Made by a program: the position numbers and the translations under genes. Below, piece by piece: positions 17,102 to 25,706 of a stretch of 64,000 bases of DNA. The notes under the pieces are model-generated. The model saw only the letters and a program-made list of their open reading frames with translations. It had not been told where the DNA came from and made no database searches. Position 1 is the stretch's first letter; every line of letters starts with the position of its first letter. This DNA comes from an uncultured Eubacteriales bacterium (GTDB lineage: Bacteria; Bacillota; Clostridia; Oscillospirales; Oscillospiraceae): contig UQZR01000009.1 in the NCBI GenBank assembly GCA_900545585.1, positions 20,518-84,517 of the forward strand, in the 5' to 3' direction.

Positions 17102-17239
17102 TTACTATGTAGAGGGGGGTTTCTCCCACCTAATACATATGACTGCGGCTCATTTGTGGTGAATGGAACAGCAGTTGTAGGAAAGGAGCAAAAAAGCCTT
17201 ATAACCGCTGGAAATCAACACAAAAAGGAGCTGATTCAT

Positions 17240-17611
17240 ATGAAATCTCTATTTGAGGAAATGGGCGGCACTTACCGTCAGGAGGGCGATTACCTCATCC
17301 CGAACCTTGCGCTGCCGGACGAACCGGAATACCAGATTGGCAAGTATGGGCGTATGCGCCGCAGCTATCTGAAAGAACATCGTCCTGTTCTCTACGCAAA
17401 CCTGCTCACAAGCGGAACGCTGCATCGGCACCTTGCCGAGATCGACCAAGCCTGCAACGAGCGCATGGCAATCATCGTATCTGCAATAGCGAAGCAGGAA
17501 GGCGTAACAGAAGCACTCAAAGCTGCCGATCAAATGGAATGGGTGCGCCGCATGAACAGCATCCGCAGCCGCGCAGAGGAAATTGTCCTGACCGAACTTG
17601 TATATGAATGA
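17240..17611 (+). CDS. tnpV: Transposon-encoded protein TnpV
   Basis: A 123-residue protein matching TnpV of Tn4451-type elements: starts MKSLFEEMGGTYRQEGDY, then GKYGRMRRSYLKEHRP, and ends with SRAEEIVLTELVYE. Function in the element is not established. AAAAGGAG lies nine bases before the ATG. An in-frame open stretch joins it to the broken recombinase fragment upstream, but this is a chance fusion. It is the first gene of the nested 3.3-kb insertion. Confidence 0.85.
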   Translation: MKSLFEEMGGTYRQEGDYLIPNLALPDEPEYQIGKYGRMRRSYLKEHRPVLYANLLTSGTLHRHLAEIDQACNERMAIIVSAIAKQEGVTEALKAADQMEWVRRMNSIRSRAEEIVLTELVYE

Positions 17612-17616
17612 TGAAC

Positions 17617-17648
17617 GCCCGTTATTGGCCGCATGGCCGATAACGGGC
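17617..17648. terminator. Convergent terminator between tnpV and rhuM
   Basis: GCCCGTTAT / ATAACGGGC stem with a GC-rich loop and GTTTCTGCGTTTT downstream on the plus strand. Confidence 0.7.
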
Positions 17649-17659
17649 GTTTCTGCGTT

Positions 17660-18685
17660 TTAGTTCTTTTGCTCCGTGCTGGCTACCAGCCGGTCAAAGT
17701 CGCTCTGATACAGCCGATCCTGAATGACACGGTACTGCTCAAACTCGCTTTCGGCAAAGGCTTTTGCAATGGCAGCGGTGACTTTTCCCTTATTTTGCAG
17801 AATCTCTGCATCGTTGAATTGCAGAAAAGCATCCAGCTTGGAGGCCCAATCTGCCATGGTCATAGGGATATGCCGTCTGGCCTGCCGGGTGGCGTAGTCC
17901 AGATACATGGTGACGATTTCGTTCAGTTCCTGCATTTCATCCATGGATAAGTAATTTTTTGCAACGGACACATCTGCCTTGACAATCTTGCCGTCAGGAG
18001 CATTCTTCCATGAGGTCAGTCCCATGTGTTCCTTGGTGTGATCGGCTCGTGCCATAATGACCTCTGCCGCTGTGCCGCCATGGACGGCATAGTGCATCTT
18101 ATTCTGAACTGTAGCAAAGAAATCCTTTGTAGTCTGGCTATCGAGGGAGTAGTCCACAGCGGTGGCGTAAATATCCGTGATTTTCTGGTAAAAGCGCCGT
18201 TCGCTGGCTCGAATCTCCTGAATCTCGGAAATCAGATGATCGAAGTAGTCCTCATCAAAAATCTGTCCATTGATAAGCCTGCTCTTGTCCAGTACATAGC
18301 CCTGCTTGGTGAAGGTGTCCAGCACCTTGGTTGCCCACTGGCGGAACTGCGTGGCTCTGCCGGAATTGATCCGATAGCCTACGGCTATGATGGCGGACAG
18401 AGAGTAGAACTTATAGTGATAGGTTTTTCCGTTATCCGCAACTTGTGCAAAATTTGCACAAGTTGCATCTTCGGACAATTCGCCGCATTCATATACATTT
18501 TTCAGATGCTTTGTCACAACACTCCGGTCTACATCAAAAAGCTGTGCAATGGCCTTTTGCGTCAGCCAGACATCGTGATCCTGTACCCGTACCTCAATGC
18601 CATCCTCATGGACATCTTTCGTGAACACAAGGAAATCCACTGTGCTGTTGCGGATTTGCAGTTTATCCTTCTTGGCGTCTGCCAT
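17660..18685 (-). CDS. rhuM: RhuM family protein
   Basis: A 341-residue protein of the RhuM family, first described in Salmonella pathogenicity island 3 and common on mobile elements. Visible are the N-terminal winged-helix-like part VWLTQKAIAQLFDVDRSVVTKHLKNVY, the middle block YKFYSLSAIIAVGYRINSGRATQFRQWAT, and a C-terminal helical region. The family resembles phage antirepressor (KilA/Bro-type) proteins; biochemical role is unknown. Full length with no stop codons. It lies inside the nested insertion, twelve bases after the zinc-ribbon gene on the same strand. Confidence 0.85.
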   Translation of the reverse strand: MADAKKDKLQIRNSTVDFLVFTKDVHEDGIEVRVQDHDVWLTQKAIAQLFDVDRSVVTKHLKNVYECGELSEDATCANFAQVADNGKTYHYKFYSLSAIIAVGYRINSGRATQFRQWATKVLDTFTKQGYVLDKSRLINGQIFDEDYFDHLISEIQEIRASERRFYQKITDIYATAVDYSLDSQTTKDFFATVQNKMHYAVHGGTAAEVIMARADHTKEHMGLTSWKNAPDGKIVKADVSVAKNYLSMDEMQELNEIVTMYLDYATRQARRHIPMTMADWASKLDAFLQFNDAEILQNKGKVTAAIAKAFAESEFEQYRVIQDRLYQSDFDRLVASTEQKN

Positions 18686-18696
18686 GTCGTTTCACC

Positions 18697-19125
18697 TCAA
18701 TCTTCTTCGCTGGTTTTCTTCCCCCGGCTCTTATAGACATTATACTGATTCTTGCACCGGGCGCTGCAAAATGCGGAATTGGCCCGGCTGCCGAGGAACA
18801 CCTTCTGGCAGTGCTTGCACAGCCGCAGGGGCTTCTCTCCATCCACCAGCATGAAGCTGAACATCATCTGGATGCCCAGCAGCAGAGAGTGAAAGTCCCA
18901 ATAGATGGTCGGCTTGTCCAGCAGCTCAATATGATAGCTGGGCGCAATGCCGCCGAAGGCCGCCATGCCCTTGCGGTACAAATTCCGGGTATCCTCGTCG
19001 ATGAGGTCATAGTCGTTATAGTACAGAATGGAGGTAGTCAGGGTGAAAGCCCAATCCTTGAACTGCTGTGCTACCCAGTCATAGGCTTCAGCATACTCCC
19101 GCTGGAAGCTCATGGTTTTCGCCAT
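18697..19125 (-). CDS. Protein with C-terminal treble-clef type zinc motif, probably 5'-truncated
   Basis: A 142-residue protein. The C-terminus has LCKHCQKVFLGSRANSAFCSARCKNQYN, a C-x2-C...C-x3-C zinc motif shared with DUF6076/CGNR-like proteins found on mobile elements. The N-terminal part reads MAKTMSFQREYAEAYDWVAQ. The gene begins exactly where recombinase sequence starts on the other strand (about 19127), has no clear ribosome site, and family members are usually longer, so I suspect the 5' end was lost in a rearrangement. Confidence 0.6.
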   Translation of the reverse strand: MAKTMSFQREYAEAYDWVAQQFKDWAFTLTTSILYYNDYDLIDEDTRNLYRKGMAAFGGIAPSYHIELLDKPTIYWDFHSLLLGIQMMFSFMLVDGEKPLRLCKHCQKVFLGSRANSAFCSARCKNQYNVYKSRGKKTSEED

Positions 19126-19128
19126 ATC

Positions 19129-20346
19129 GACAGCCTCGATACCTCATTTCGGACGTTAATCTACGACCTGTACAGCCGCGACCTCTCCCGCAGAGTCAAA
19201 AGCGCAAAGAAAGCCAGAGCTGAGCGTGGGGCGTTTCTCAGTCCCTATGCGCCTTACGGGTACATCAAAGACCCAAAAGACAAAAATCATCTTCTGGTAG
19301 ATGCCGAAGCTGCTGACGTAATACGGCGTATCTTTCAAATGGCGGCAGATGGTACGAAACCCTGGCAGATCGCTGCGGCGCTGAACGGCGACGGCGTAAG
19401 CTCCCCGAAGAACTACAAGGCCGAGACAGGCTGCACAAGAACGCCGTGGCGCAGTATCCAGGAGGAAAACTTCTGGACGGCCAATCTGGTCACAAAATTC
19501 CTGCGGGACGAGCGGTATATTGGTAAGACGGTGTTCGGAAAACGAAGCCGGGATATTGTGGGCAACGCCCACACAGTCAAAATCTCCCGCAATGACTGGA
19601 TTGTTGTTCCCGACAGGCATGAAGCCATCGTGCCGGAGGCGCTGTTCGAGAAAGCGCAGGCTTGTATGCGGGAGTACCGGGAATATGAGGTGAGTTCCGG
19701 CAGCGGCAATCCGCTGAAACGCAAGGTGATCTGCGGCGTGTGCGGTCACGCCATGCAGCGGGACAGCAGAAAGAACGGCTCCTACCGCTGCGTCACGAAA
19801 AGGCTGAATACCGGCTTTGACTGCTCAGAGGATAGAATCCCTGAGCCTGATATTCTGGAAGCGGTGATCGACACCATACAGGTCTATGCCCAATACGCCG
19901 TCAGCATAGACCGGCTCCTGCAAACAAGGCAGGCGCAGCGGGTGCTTGACCGCAAACAGGCGCAGCACCGCTTGCAGACGCTCCAGAGCCGGAAAGCCCA
20001 GCTTGACGAGCGATTGCAAGACCTTTATGAAAGGCTGGTGGAGGGCGAGATATCCCGCGAAAGCTTCGCGGCGCAGAAAAAGGCTCTGACGGCACAGGCA
20101 GAGGTAATTTCCCACACGGTCTTGGAGCTGGAGCGCAAGATAAGCGGCAATGACAACAATAGCAATGCTATGATTGAGCAGTTCAAGAGCTATGCGGGCA
20201 TTACAGCGCTGACCAGAGAGATTTCTGCTGAGCTGCTGCAATCCGTCACCATCTACCCGGACGGGCGCATGGACATCCGGCTGAACCTTGCCGATGAGAT
20301 CAAAGCTCTGATGGAGACCCTGCGCCGGGAATCCTGTCCGGCGTAA
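19129..20346 (+). pseudogene. Second large serine recombinase, lacking its catalytic domain
   Basis: From about 19135 the frame reads LDTSFRTLIYDLYSRDLSRR, then SPYAPYGYIKDPKDKNHLLVD, the zinc ribbon CGVCGHAMQRDSR...GSYRC...FDC, a coiled coil and a tail ending at TAA 20344. These are the end of the resolvase domain, recombinase domain, zinc ribbon and coiled coil of a large serine integrase. The first roughly 130 residues with the catalytic serine are absent; the frame is fused to non-homologous sequence antisense to the zinc-motif gene. It therefore cannot be active. It differs clearly in sequence from the other recombinase here. Confidence 0.85.
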
Positions 20347-20371
20347 ATTTATTAGTCCTTTCTGTACAGCA

Positions 20372-21862
20372 GCCGATGACGGGTACAGCGGCGTGGATTT
20401 TTCCAACCGCCCCGGCTTTCAGAAGATGCTTGCGGAAATTGAAGCCGGTCATGTGGAAGTGGTGATTACGAAAGATCTTTCAAGACTCGGTCGTAATTCT
20501 TCGCTGACAGGGCTTTATATCAACTACACGTTTCCTCAGTACGGCGTGCGGTATATTGCCATCAACGACCACTTCGACACTATTGACCCCAACAGCACCG
20601 ACAGCGACATGGCAGGTATCAAGAACTGGTTCAATGAGTGGTATTCCAAGGATACCAGCCGCAAAATCCGTGCCGTCAACAAGGCAAAGGGGGAGCGTGG
20701 AGAGCGCTTGACCACCAACGTTCCCTACGGCTACAAGCGTGACCCTGACGATTCTAAGAAATGGGTGATTGACGAGGAAGCTGCATAGGTCGTGAAGCGG
20801 ATCTTCGCGCTCTGCATGGAGGGAAAAGGGCCGAGCCAGATCGCCGCCTTGCTGGAAAAGGAGAAGGTGCTGAACCCCACTGCCTACAAGCAGCGGGAGG
20901 GCAGAAAAACACCGCATCAGACTCCGGAGAACGAGTATCGCTGGCACGAAAGCACCGTTGCTTACATCCTCGAATACATGGAGTACACAGGCTGCACGGT
21001 CAATTTCAAGACCTACACCAACTCCATTTGGGACAAGAAGCAGCAGGAAAATCCAATGGAGAATCGCAAGATTTTCTATAACACCCACCCGGCAATCATC
21101 TCTCCGGAAGTCTTTGATAAGGTGCAGGAGATCAGGCAGCAGCGGCACCGCAGAACAGCGACGGGGAAGAGCAATATGTTCTCCGGCTTGGTGTTCTGCA
21201 ACGACTGCAAGCAGAAGCTCTACTACTCCACCACCAGCTATTTTGAAAAGCGGCAGAACTTCTTCATCTGCTCCACCCATCGTGCCAATAAGGACAAGTG
21301 CAGCGGACATTATATCCGTGCCGTTGTGCTGGAACAAATCGTCTGGAAGCACATTCAGGAGGTCATATCGGTAGTCACTCGCTACGAGGCCTATTTCCGT
21401 TCCGAGATGGAGCAAAAACTCCGTATACAGAGCGAGAAATCGCTGCGGCTGTATCAAAAGCGGCTGGCGCAGGCTGAGAAGCGAATCGGAGAACTTGACC
21501 GTCTTTTCATCCGCATTTACGAGGACAATGTAGCTGGTCGGTTGGACGATGAGCGCTTTGCCATGATGAGCAAGAACTACACCGAGGAACAAAAAGACCT
21601 CAAAGCCGAGGTCAAGAGTCTGCAACAGCAAATCCATGAACAGGAACAACAGGCAGAGAATATAGAGCAGTTTGTTCAGCGGGTAAAGAGGAACAGCACC
21701 CTCACGGAACTGACCCCCTATGCCCTCAGAGAGCTTGTCAAGGCGGTCTATGTAGATGCCCCGGACAAATCCAGCGGCAAGCGCAGGCAGAAGGTACATA
21801 TCGAGTACGACCTTGTGGGCTACATTCCCGTGGATGAGCTGCTAAAAGCGGAACAGGCATGA
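20372..21862 (+). pseudogene. Large serine recombinase (TnpX type), C-terminal part with an amber codon
   Basis: Reads DDGYSGVDFSNRPGFQKML, then TKDLSRLGRNSSLTGLYINY of the resolvase domain, a recombinase domain, the zinc ribbon CNDCKQKLYYS...FICSTH...KCSGH, a coiled coil and a C-terminal tail. It lacks only the first about 55-60 residues, which match the fragment at 16991-17101. A TAG at 20786-20788 interrupts the frame between DEEAA and VVKRIF, most simply from CAG. The gene is thus split by the nested insertion and also carries a nonsense mutation. Confidence 0.88.
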
Positions 21863-21881
21863 CCGAGATCATGCCTGTTCC
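21850..21881 (+). terminator. Terminator after the recombinase gene
   Basis: Stem GGAACAGGCATGA / TCATGCCTGTTCC beginning inside the recombinase's last codons; the tail is A-rich rather than T-rich on the plus strand, so it may instead be a binding or protective structure near the element end. Confidence 0.5.
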
Positions 21882-21895
21882 AAGAAATTTGAATT

Positions 21896-21908
21896 TTACT
21901 GTCTTATC
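21896..21908 (-). repeat. Right terminal inverted repeat of the island
   Basis: TTACTGTCTTATC; exact reverse complement of 13069-13081. Confidence 0.75.
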
Positions 21909-21938
21909 AGCAGGGAGGCTATCGTGCAGCGGTCTTTT

Positions 21939-22829
21939 TTATTGGTAGAACCCGATGACGAAGTCCAGAAACTGCCGCGTCTGCCGGTTCACCGGCGCCC
22001 CGCGGCGACAGGCGGCGTACAGCCGTCTCTGTGCCCCGTTGCCCGGCAGGGCGAACGTCAGCAGCCGTCCCGCGTCACGGGCATCCTCCGCCGCCTTCTC
22101 CGAGATGATGGACACCCCCAGCCCGCCGGCCACCAGATTCTTGATGGACTCCTGATCGTTGAGCCGCGCCGTGATGGTCAGCCGGCTCTCCTCCACCCCC
22201 ATCTGCTGGAAGTAGGCGTTGATACACTTCTTGCTGCCGCTGCCCTTCTCCCGCAGGAGCATAGGCTCGCGGCAGATGTCCTCCACGGTGACGCCCTGCA
22301 CCGCCAGCTGTCGGAAGTGTTCGTTCACCGGCGTGATGAGCACCATCCGGTCCTCGTAGAACGGCGTCAGCTCCAGCGCCTCCTCGTGGATGCGCGCGCC
22401 AATGAGTCCCACGTCGAAGCTGCCGGTCAGCAGTCCCTCGGCGATACCCTCGCTGTCGCTCTGGAACACATGGAACTGCGGGGCCGGATGCTCCCGCCGG
22501 AACGCCGGCAGGATCTGGGGCAGGATGTAGGCCGACGGGATGGTGGACGCGCCGATGCGGATAATCTTCTCGTCCTCGTCGCTCCAGCTGCGCAGCAGGT
22601 CGTCCCGCAGGTGTACGATGCCGCAGGCGCAGGCGTACAGCTCCTGCCCCCGGGGCGTCACCTCGATGGACTTGGTGGTGCGCACGATGAGCCGCGAACC
22701 GAACTCCTCCTCCAGCTGCCGGATGTGGGTGCTCACCGTGGGCTGGGAGAGGTACAGCTTCTCCGCCGCCTTGGTAAAGCTGCGGTACTGCACCACCGCG
22801 CAGAAGGACTGCAATTGCTTCAGCTCCAT
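21939..22829 (-). CDS. LysR family transcriptional regulator of the selenium locus
   Basis: A 296-residue LysR-type regulator. The N-terminal helix-turn-helix is clear (FTKAAEKLYLSQPTVSTHIRQLEEEFG) and is followed by a substrate-binding-like effector domain with IRIGASTIPSAYILPQILP. Its ATG overlaps the last codons of the upstream cysteine-desulfurase-like gene by ten bases, so both are one transcript, divergent from yedE-yedF-DUF3343-selD. It probably controls the selenium genes, with a selenium or sulfur compound as effector; this is inferred from context. Confidence 0.9.
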   Translation of the reverse strand: MELKQLQSFCAVVQYRSFTKAAEKLYLSQPTVSTHIRQLEEEFGSRLIVRTTKSIEVTPRGQELYACACGIVHLRDDLLRSWSDEDEKIIRIGASTIPSAYILPQILPAFRREHPAPQFHVFQSDSEGIAEGLLTGSFDVGLIGARIHEEALELTPFYEDRMVLITPVNEHFRQLAVQGVTVEDICREPMLLREKGSGSKKCINAYFQQMGVEESRLTITARLNDQESIKNLVAGGLGVSIISEKAAEDARDAGRLLTFALPGNGAQRRLYAACRRGAPVNRQTRQFLDFVIGFYQ

Positions 22830-23983
22830 GCGTCCCTCCTGCTCAGCTCCTGCAGCGCCTTCAGCGCCGCGTCCACATGCGCCTCCGTGTTCTGCGGCCC
22901 GAAGGAGAACCGCACCGTACCGGTGGGATAGGTGCCCAGCACCTTGTGGGCGTTGGGCGCGCAGTGCAGCCCCACGCGGGTCAGCACGCCGTACTCCCGT
23001 CCCAGCGCATCCGCCAGAAAAGCGGGGTCCATGCCCTCGCAGGCCACGGACACCACGGCGGCGCGTCCCTCCACGCCGTCCCGCCCCACGGCCCGCAGCT
23101 TCGGAATGTCCCGCAGCCCCTCCAAAAACCGGCCCGTCAGCGCCAGCTCATGGCGGCGGATGTTGTCCACGCCCTGCTGCTCCAGCCACACCAGCGCCGC
23201 GTGCAGTCCCATGATTCCCGGCAGGTTCAGCGTCCCCGCCTCGAAGCGGTCCGGCATGAACGCGGGCACCTCCTCCAGATGGCTGACGCTGCCGGTGCCG
23301 CCGGACAGCAGCGGCTCGATCCGCCCCACCAGCTCCGGCCGCAGCAGGAATCCACCGATACCCTGCGGACCCAGCAGGCCCTTGTGTCCCGTAAAGGCCA
23401 GCGCGTCGATGTGCATGGCCTCCATGTCGATGGGAAACACCCCCGCCGTCTGGGCCGTGTCCAGAATGAATACCAGACCGTGACGGCGGCAGAACGCCCC
23501 CATCTCCTCCGCCGGCATCAGCGTACCGCACACGTTGCTGCCGTGGAGCATCACCACAGCCTTCGTCTCCGGCCGCAGCAGCTTCTCCGCCTCCTCCATG
23601 CGCAGGCTGCCGTCCGCACCGCAGGGGATGCGGTCGAAGGCCACGCCCCTGCCCGCCAGCTGGACCACAGGCCGCATCACGGCGTTGTGCTCCATGGCGG
23701 ATACCAGCACGTGGTCGCCGCTGCGCAGCAGGCCCTTCAGCAGCACGTTCAGGCTCTCGGTGATGTTCTTGGTAAACACCACGTTGCGGCAGTCGGGGCC
23801 GTGAAACAGGCGGGTCAGCCGCTGCCGCGTGTCCAGTACCTGCTCCTCCGCCTGATACGCCTCGTCGTAACCGCCGCGGCTGACGTTGCAGCCGCAGTTT
23901 TGCACATAGCCGCACATGGCCTCTGCCACGCCCTCTGCCTTGGGAAAGCTGGTGCTGGCGTTGTCCAGATAGATGCGCTCCAT
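22820..23983 (-). CDS. Cysteine desulfurase family aminotransferase
   Basis: PLP enzyme of aminotransferase class V, 387 residues. It starts MERIYLDNASTSFPKAEGV; the PLP lysine is in FTGHKGLLGPQG, and the C-terminal TRVGLHCAPNAHKVLG carries the conserved active-site cysteine. Such enzymes release S or Se from cysteine or selenocysteine as an enzyme-bound persulfide or perselenide. Placed with selD, yedE and yedF, it is likely the selenium (or sulfur) donor for this pathway rather than the housekeeping NifS/SufS; that is inference from context. Divergent from yedE. Confidence 0.88.
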   Translation of the reverse strand: MERIYLDNASTSFPKAEGVAEAMCGYVQNCGCNVSRGGYDEAYQAEEQVLDTRQRLTRLFHGPDCRNVVFTKNITESLNVLLKGLLRSGDHVLVSAMEHNAVMRPVVQLAGRGVAFDRIPCGADGSLRMEEAEKLLRPETKAVVMLHGSNVCGTLMPAEEMGAFCRRHGLVFILDTAQTAGVFPIDMEAMHIDALAFTGHKGLLGPQGIGGFLLRPELVGRIEPLLSGGTGSVSHLEEVPAFMPDRFEAGTLNLPGIMGLHAALVWLEQQGVDNIRRHELALTGRFLEGLRDIPKLRAVGRDGVEGRAAVVSVACEGMDPAFLADALGREYGVLTRVGLHCAPNAHKVLGTYPTGTVRFSFGPQNTEAHVDAALKALQELSRRDAWS

Positions 23984-24052
23984 GGATATCCCTCCCTTTT
24001 TCTCCCTTTTATCCTATCATCAATTTATTTAGAAATCAAATAGTTTTAGTGG

Positions 24053-24066
24053 AATTATCAATAATT
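24053..24066. promoter_or_regulatory. Palindrome in the selenium divergent promoter region
   Basis: AATTAT-CA-ATAATT, a perfect 14-base palindrome, in the AT-rich 168-base gap between the divergent genes. A CTAT...ATAG pair (about 24014 and 24039) lies nearby. Both are plausible sites for the LysR regulator encoded next door. Confidence 0.45.
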
Positions 24067-24151
24067 GCTATTAGACTTCTCCCCATATCAGGTGGTAACA
24101 TTAGGGCACATTATATTACCCATACTGAAAACAGAAAGAGGAGAAAACCAC

Positions 24152-25237
24152 ATGAATGTCAAACGTGAAAGATGGCAGATTGTCATCGCCGGACTGATGA
24201 TCGGCGTCATCGCGTCGCTGCTGGTCTACTTCGGCAACCCCTCCAACATGGGCTTCTGCATAGCCTGCTTCCTGCGTGATACCGCCGGCGGTCTGGGCAT
24301 GCACCGTGCCGCCGCCGTGCAGTACATCCGCCCCGAGATCGTGGGTCTGGTGCTGGGCAGCTTTATCGTGGCCCTGTGCCGCAAGGAGTTCTCCGCCAAG
24401 GGCGGCAGTGCTCCCGTCACCCGCTTTGTGCTGGGTTTCTTTGTGATGATCGGCTGCCTGATGTTCCTGGGCTGCCCCTTCCGCATGATCCTGCGTCTGG
24501 CCGGCGGCGACCTCAACGCCCTGCTGGGCCTGCTGGGCTTCGCTCTGGGCATCCTGGCCGGCGTGTTCTTCCTGAAGCGCGGCTACTCCCTGAAGCGCAC
24601 CTACACCCAGACCAGGCTGGACGGCTTCCTGTTCCCCGCCATTCAGGTGATCGTGTTCATCCTGCTGGTGGCGGCTCCCGCCTTCATTTTCTTCACCGAA
24701 GCCGGCGGCGGCCCCGGCGCCAAGCACGCCCCTATCCTCGTCAGCCTTGCCGCCGGTCTCATTGTGGGTGCTCTGGCCCAGCGCACCCGTCTGTGCATGG
24801 TGGGCGGCATCCGTGACGTGGTGCTGTTCCGCGAGCCCAAGCTCATCATGGGCTTCGGTGCCATCCTCATCAGCGCGCTGGTCTGCAACCTGATCCTCAA
24901 CGGTGTCACCGACGCCGCCTTCTTCCACCTGGGCTTCGCCGATCAACCCGTGGCGCACACCGACGGCCTGTGGAACTGCCTGGGCATGCTGCTGGTGGGC
25001 TTCGGCTGCGTGCTGCTGGGCGGCTGCCCCCTGCGCCAGCTGGTGCTGTCCGGCGAGGGCAACTCCGACAGCGCCGTGACGGTGCTGGGTCTGGTGGTGG
25101 GCGCTGCCTTTGCCCACAACTTCGGTCTGGCCTCCAGCGCCGCCGGCCCCACCGGTGCCGGTAAGCTCGCCGTGGTCATCGGCCTTGCGGCGGTGGCCCT
25201 CATCGGCTGCCTGAACACCTTTCAGAAGAAAGCATAA
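24152..25237 (+). CDS. yedE: YeeE/YedE family selenium (or sulfur) transporter
   Basis: Membrane protein of 361 residues with about ten hydrophobic segments in two half repeats, each with a conserved cysteine motif (FGNPSNMGFCIACFLRD and RTRLCMVGGIRDVVLF) and GCP motifs (LGCPFRMILRLAGGD and GGCPLRQLVLSGEGN). This is the YedE-type protein found beside SelD and YedF, proposed to import a selenium compound. Start at 24152 with AAAGAGGAG upstream; an earlier in-frame start has no ribosome site. First gene of a tight operon: yedF follows after 12 bases. Confidence 0.9.
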   Translation: MNVKRERWQIVIAGLMIGVIASLLVYFGNPSNMGFCIACFLRDTAGGLGMHRAAAVQYIRPEIVGLVLGSFIVALCRKEFSAKGGSAPVTRFVLGFFVMIGCLMFLGCPFRMILRLAGGDLNALLGLLGFALGILAGVFFLKRGYSLKRTYTQTRLDGFLFPAIQVIVFILLVAAPAFIFFTEAGGGPGAKHAPILVSLAAGLIVGALAQRTRLCMVGGIRDVVLFREPKLIMGFGAILISALVCNLILNGVTDAAFFHLGFADQPVAHTDGLWNCLGMLLVGFGCVLLGGCPLRQLVLSGEGNSDSAVTVLGLVVGAAFAHNFGLASSAAGPTGAGKLAVVIGLAAVALIGCLNTFQKKA

Positions 25238-25249
25238 GGAGGACTTACT

Positions 25250-25456
25250 ATGAAAACCATCGACGCACGCGGCCTTTCCTGCCCAGAGCCTGTGGTGCTG
25301 CTGCGCACCGCCATGGCCTCCGGCGAGGACAGCTATCAGATCATTGTGGACAACCACGCCTCCCGCGAGAACACCACCCGCTACGCCCAGCACATGGGCT
25401 ATAAGGTCAACACCGCCGAAAACGGCGGCGAGTGGACGCTGACCTTCACTAAATGA
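25250..25456 (+). CDS. yedF: TusA/YedF-like sulfurtransferase
   Basis: A 68-residue SirA/TusA-fold protein. DARGLSCPEPVVLLRTA carries the C-P-x-P motif with the persulfide cysteine. It should carry S or Se between the cysteine-desulfurase-like enzyme and SelD or other acceptors. It is only the TusA domain, without the C-terminal DsrE-like part of longer YedF proteins; the next gene may supply a partner. AAGGAGG precedes the ATG; its stop overlaps the next ATG. Confidence 0.9.
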   Translation: MKTIDARGLSCPEPVVLLRTAMASGEDSYQIIVDNHASRENTTRYAQHMGYKVNTAENGGEWTLTFTK

Positions 25457-25704
25457 CCTATTTTGCCACATTTTTCTCCCACTTCGGCGCCACCCGCTAT
25501 AAGCTCCTGTGCGACGGGCAGGGCATCTCCTGCCGCGTCATGCCGGTTCCCCGGGACCTCAGCAGCAGCTGCGGCACCTGCGTCCGCTGCGAGGAACGCT
25601 GGCTCCGTCCGGAGGGCGAGTCGGCGCAGGACGTGGAGCAGGTGGCGGCGTGGGACGGAAAGAGCTACACCGCGGTATATCACATCGACGAGACGGAGGG
25701 CTGA
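25453..25704 (+). CDS. DUF3343 family putative Se/S carrier
   Basis: An 83-residue protein with the DUF3343 pattern: FATFFSHFGATRYKLLC at the start, RVMPVPRDLSSSCGTCVRC in the middle. The C-G-x-C-x-x-C cluster could carry sulfur or selenium. DUF3343 genes recur next to yedF and selD. It overlaps the yedF stop by four bases (ATGA) and is followed two bases later by selD. Confidence 0.85.
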   Translation: MTYFATFFSHFGATRYKLLCDGQGISCRVMPVPRDLSSSCGTCVRCEERWLRPEGESAQDVEQVAAWDGKSYTAVYHIDETEG

Positions 25705-25706
25705 CC

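Larger units (their letters stand above)
13069..21908. mobile_element. TIR-bounded serine-recombinase island, Tn4451-like remnant
   Basis: An 8.84-kb segment whose two ends carry a perfect 13-bp inverted repeat (GATAAGACAGTAA at the left, its complement at the right), sitting between two chromosomal genes (MBL hydrolase and LysR). Inside are fragments of two large serine recombinase genes, a TnpV homologue, a MobC-like protein and an oriT-like repeat region, all features of Tn4451-family mobilisable elements. Base composition is visibly lower in GC than the surroundings. Both recombinase genes are broken, so the element is probably no longer able to move by itself. No relaxase gene remains. 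Exact target duplication was not seen. Confidence 0.8.

Noticed and set aside
17660..19125. Toxin-antitoxin pair
   Set aside because: RhuM and the zinc-motif protein do not match known toxin or antitoxin folds, and the second gene looks truncated.
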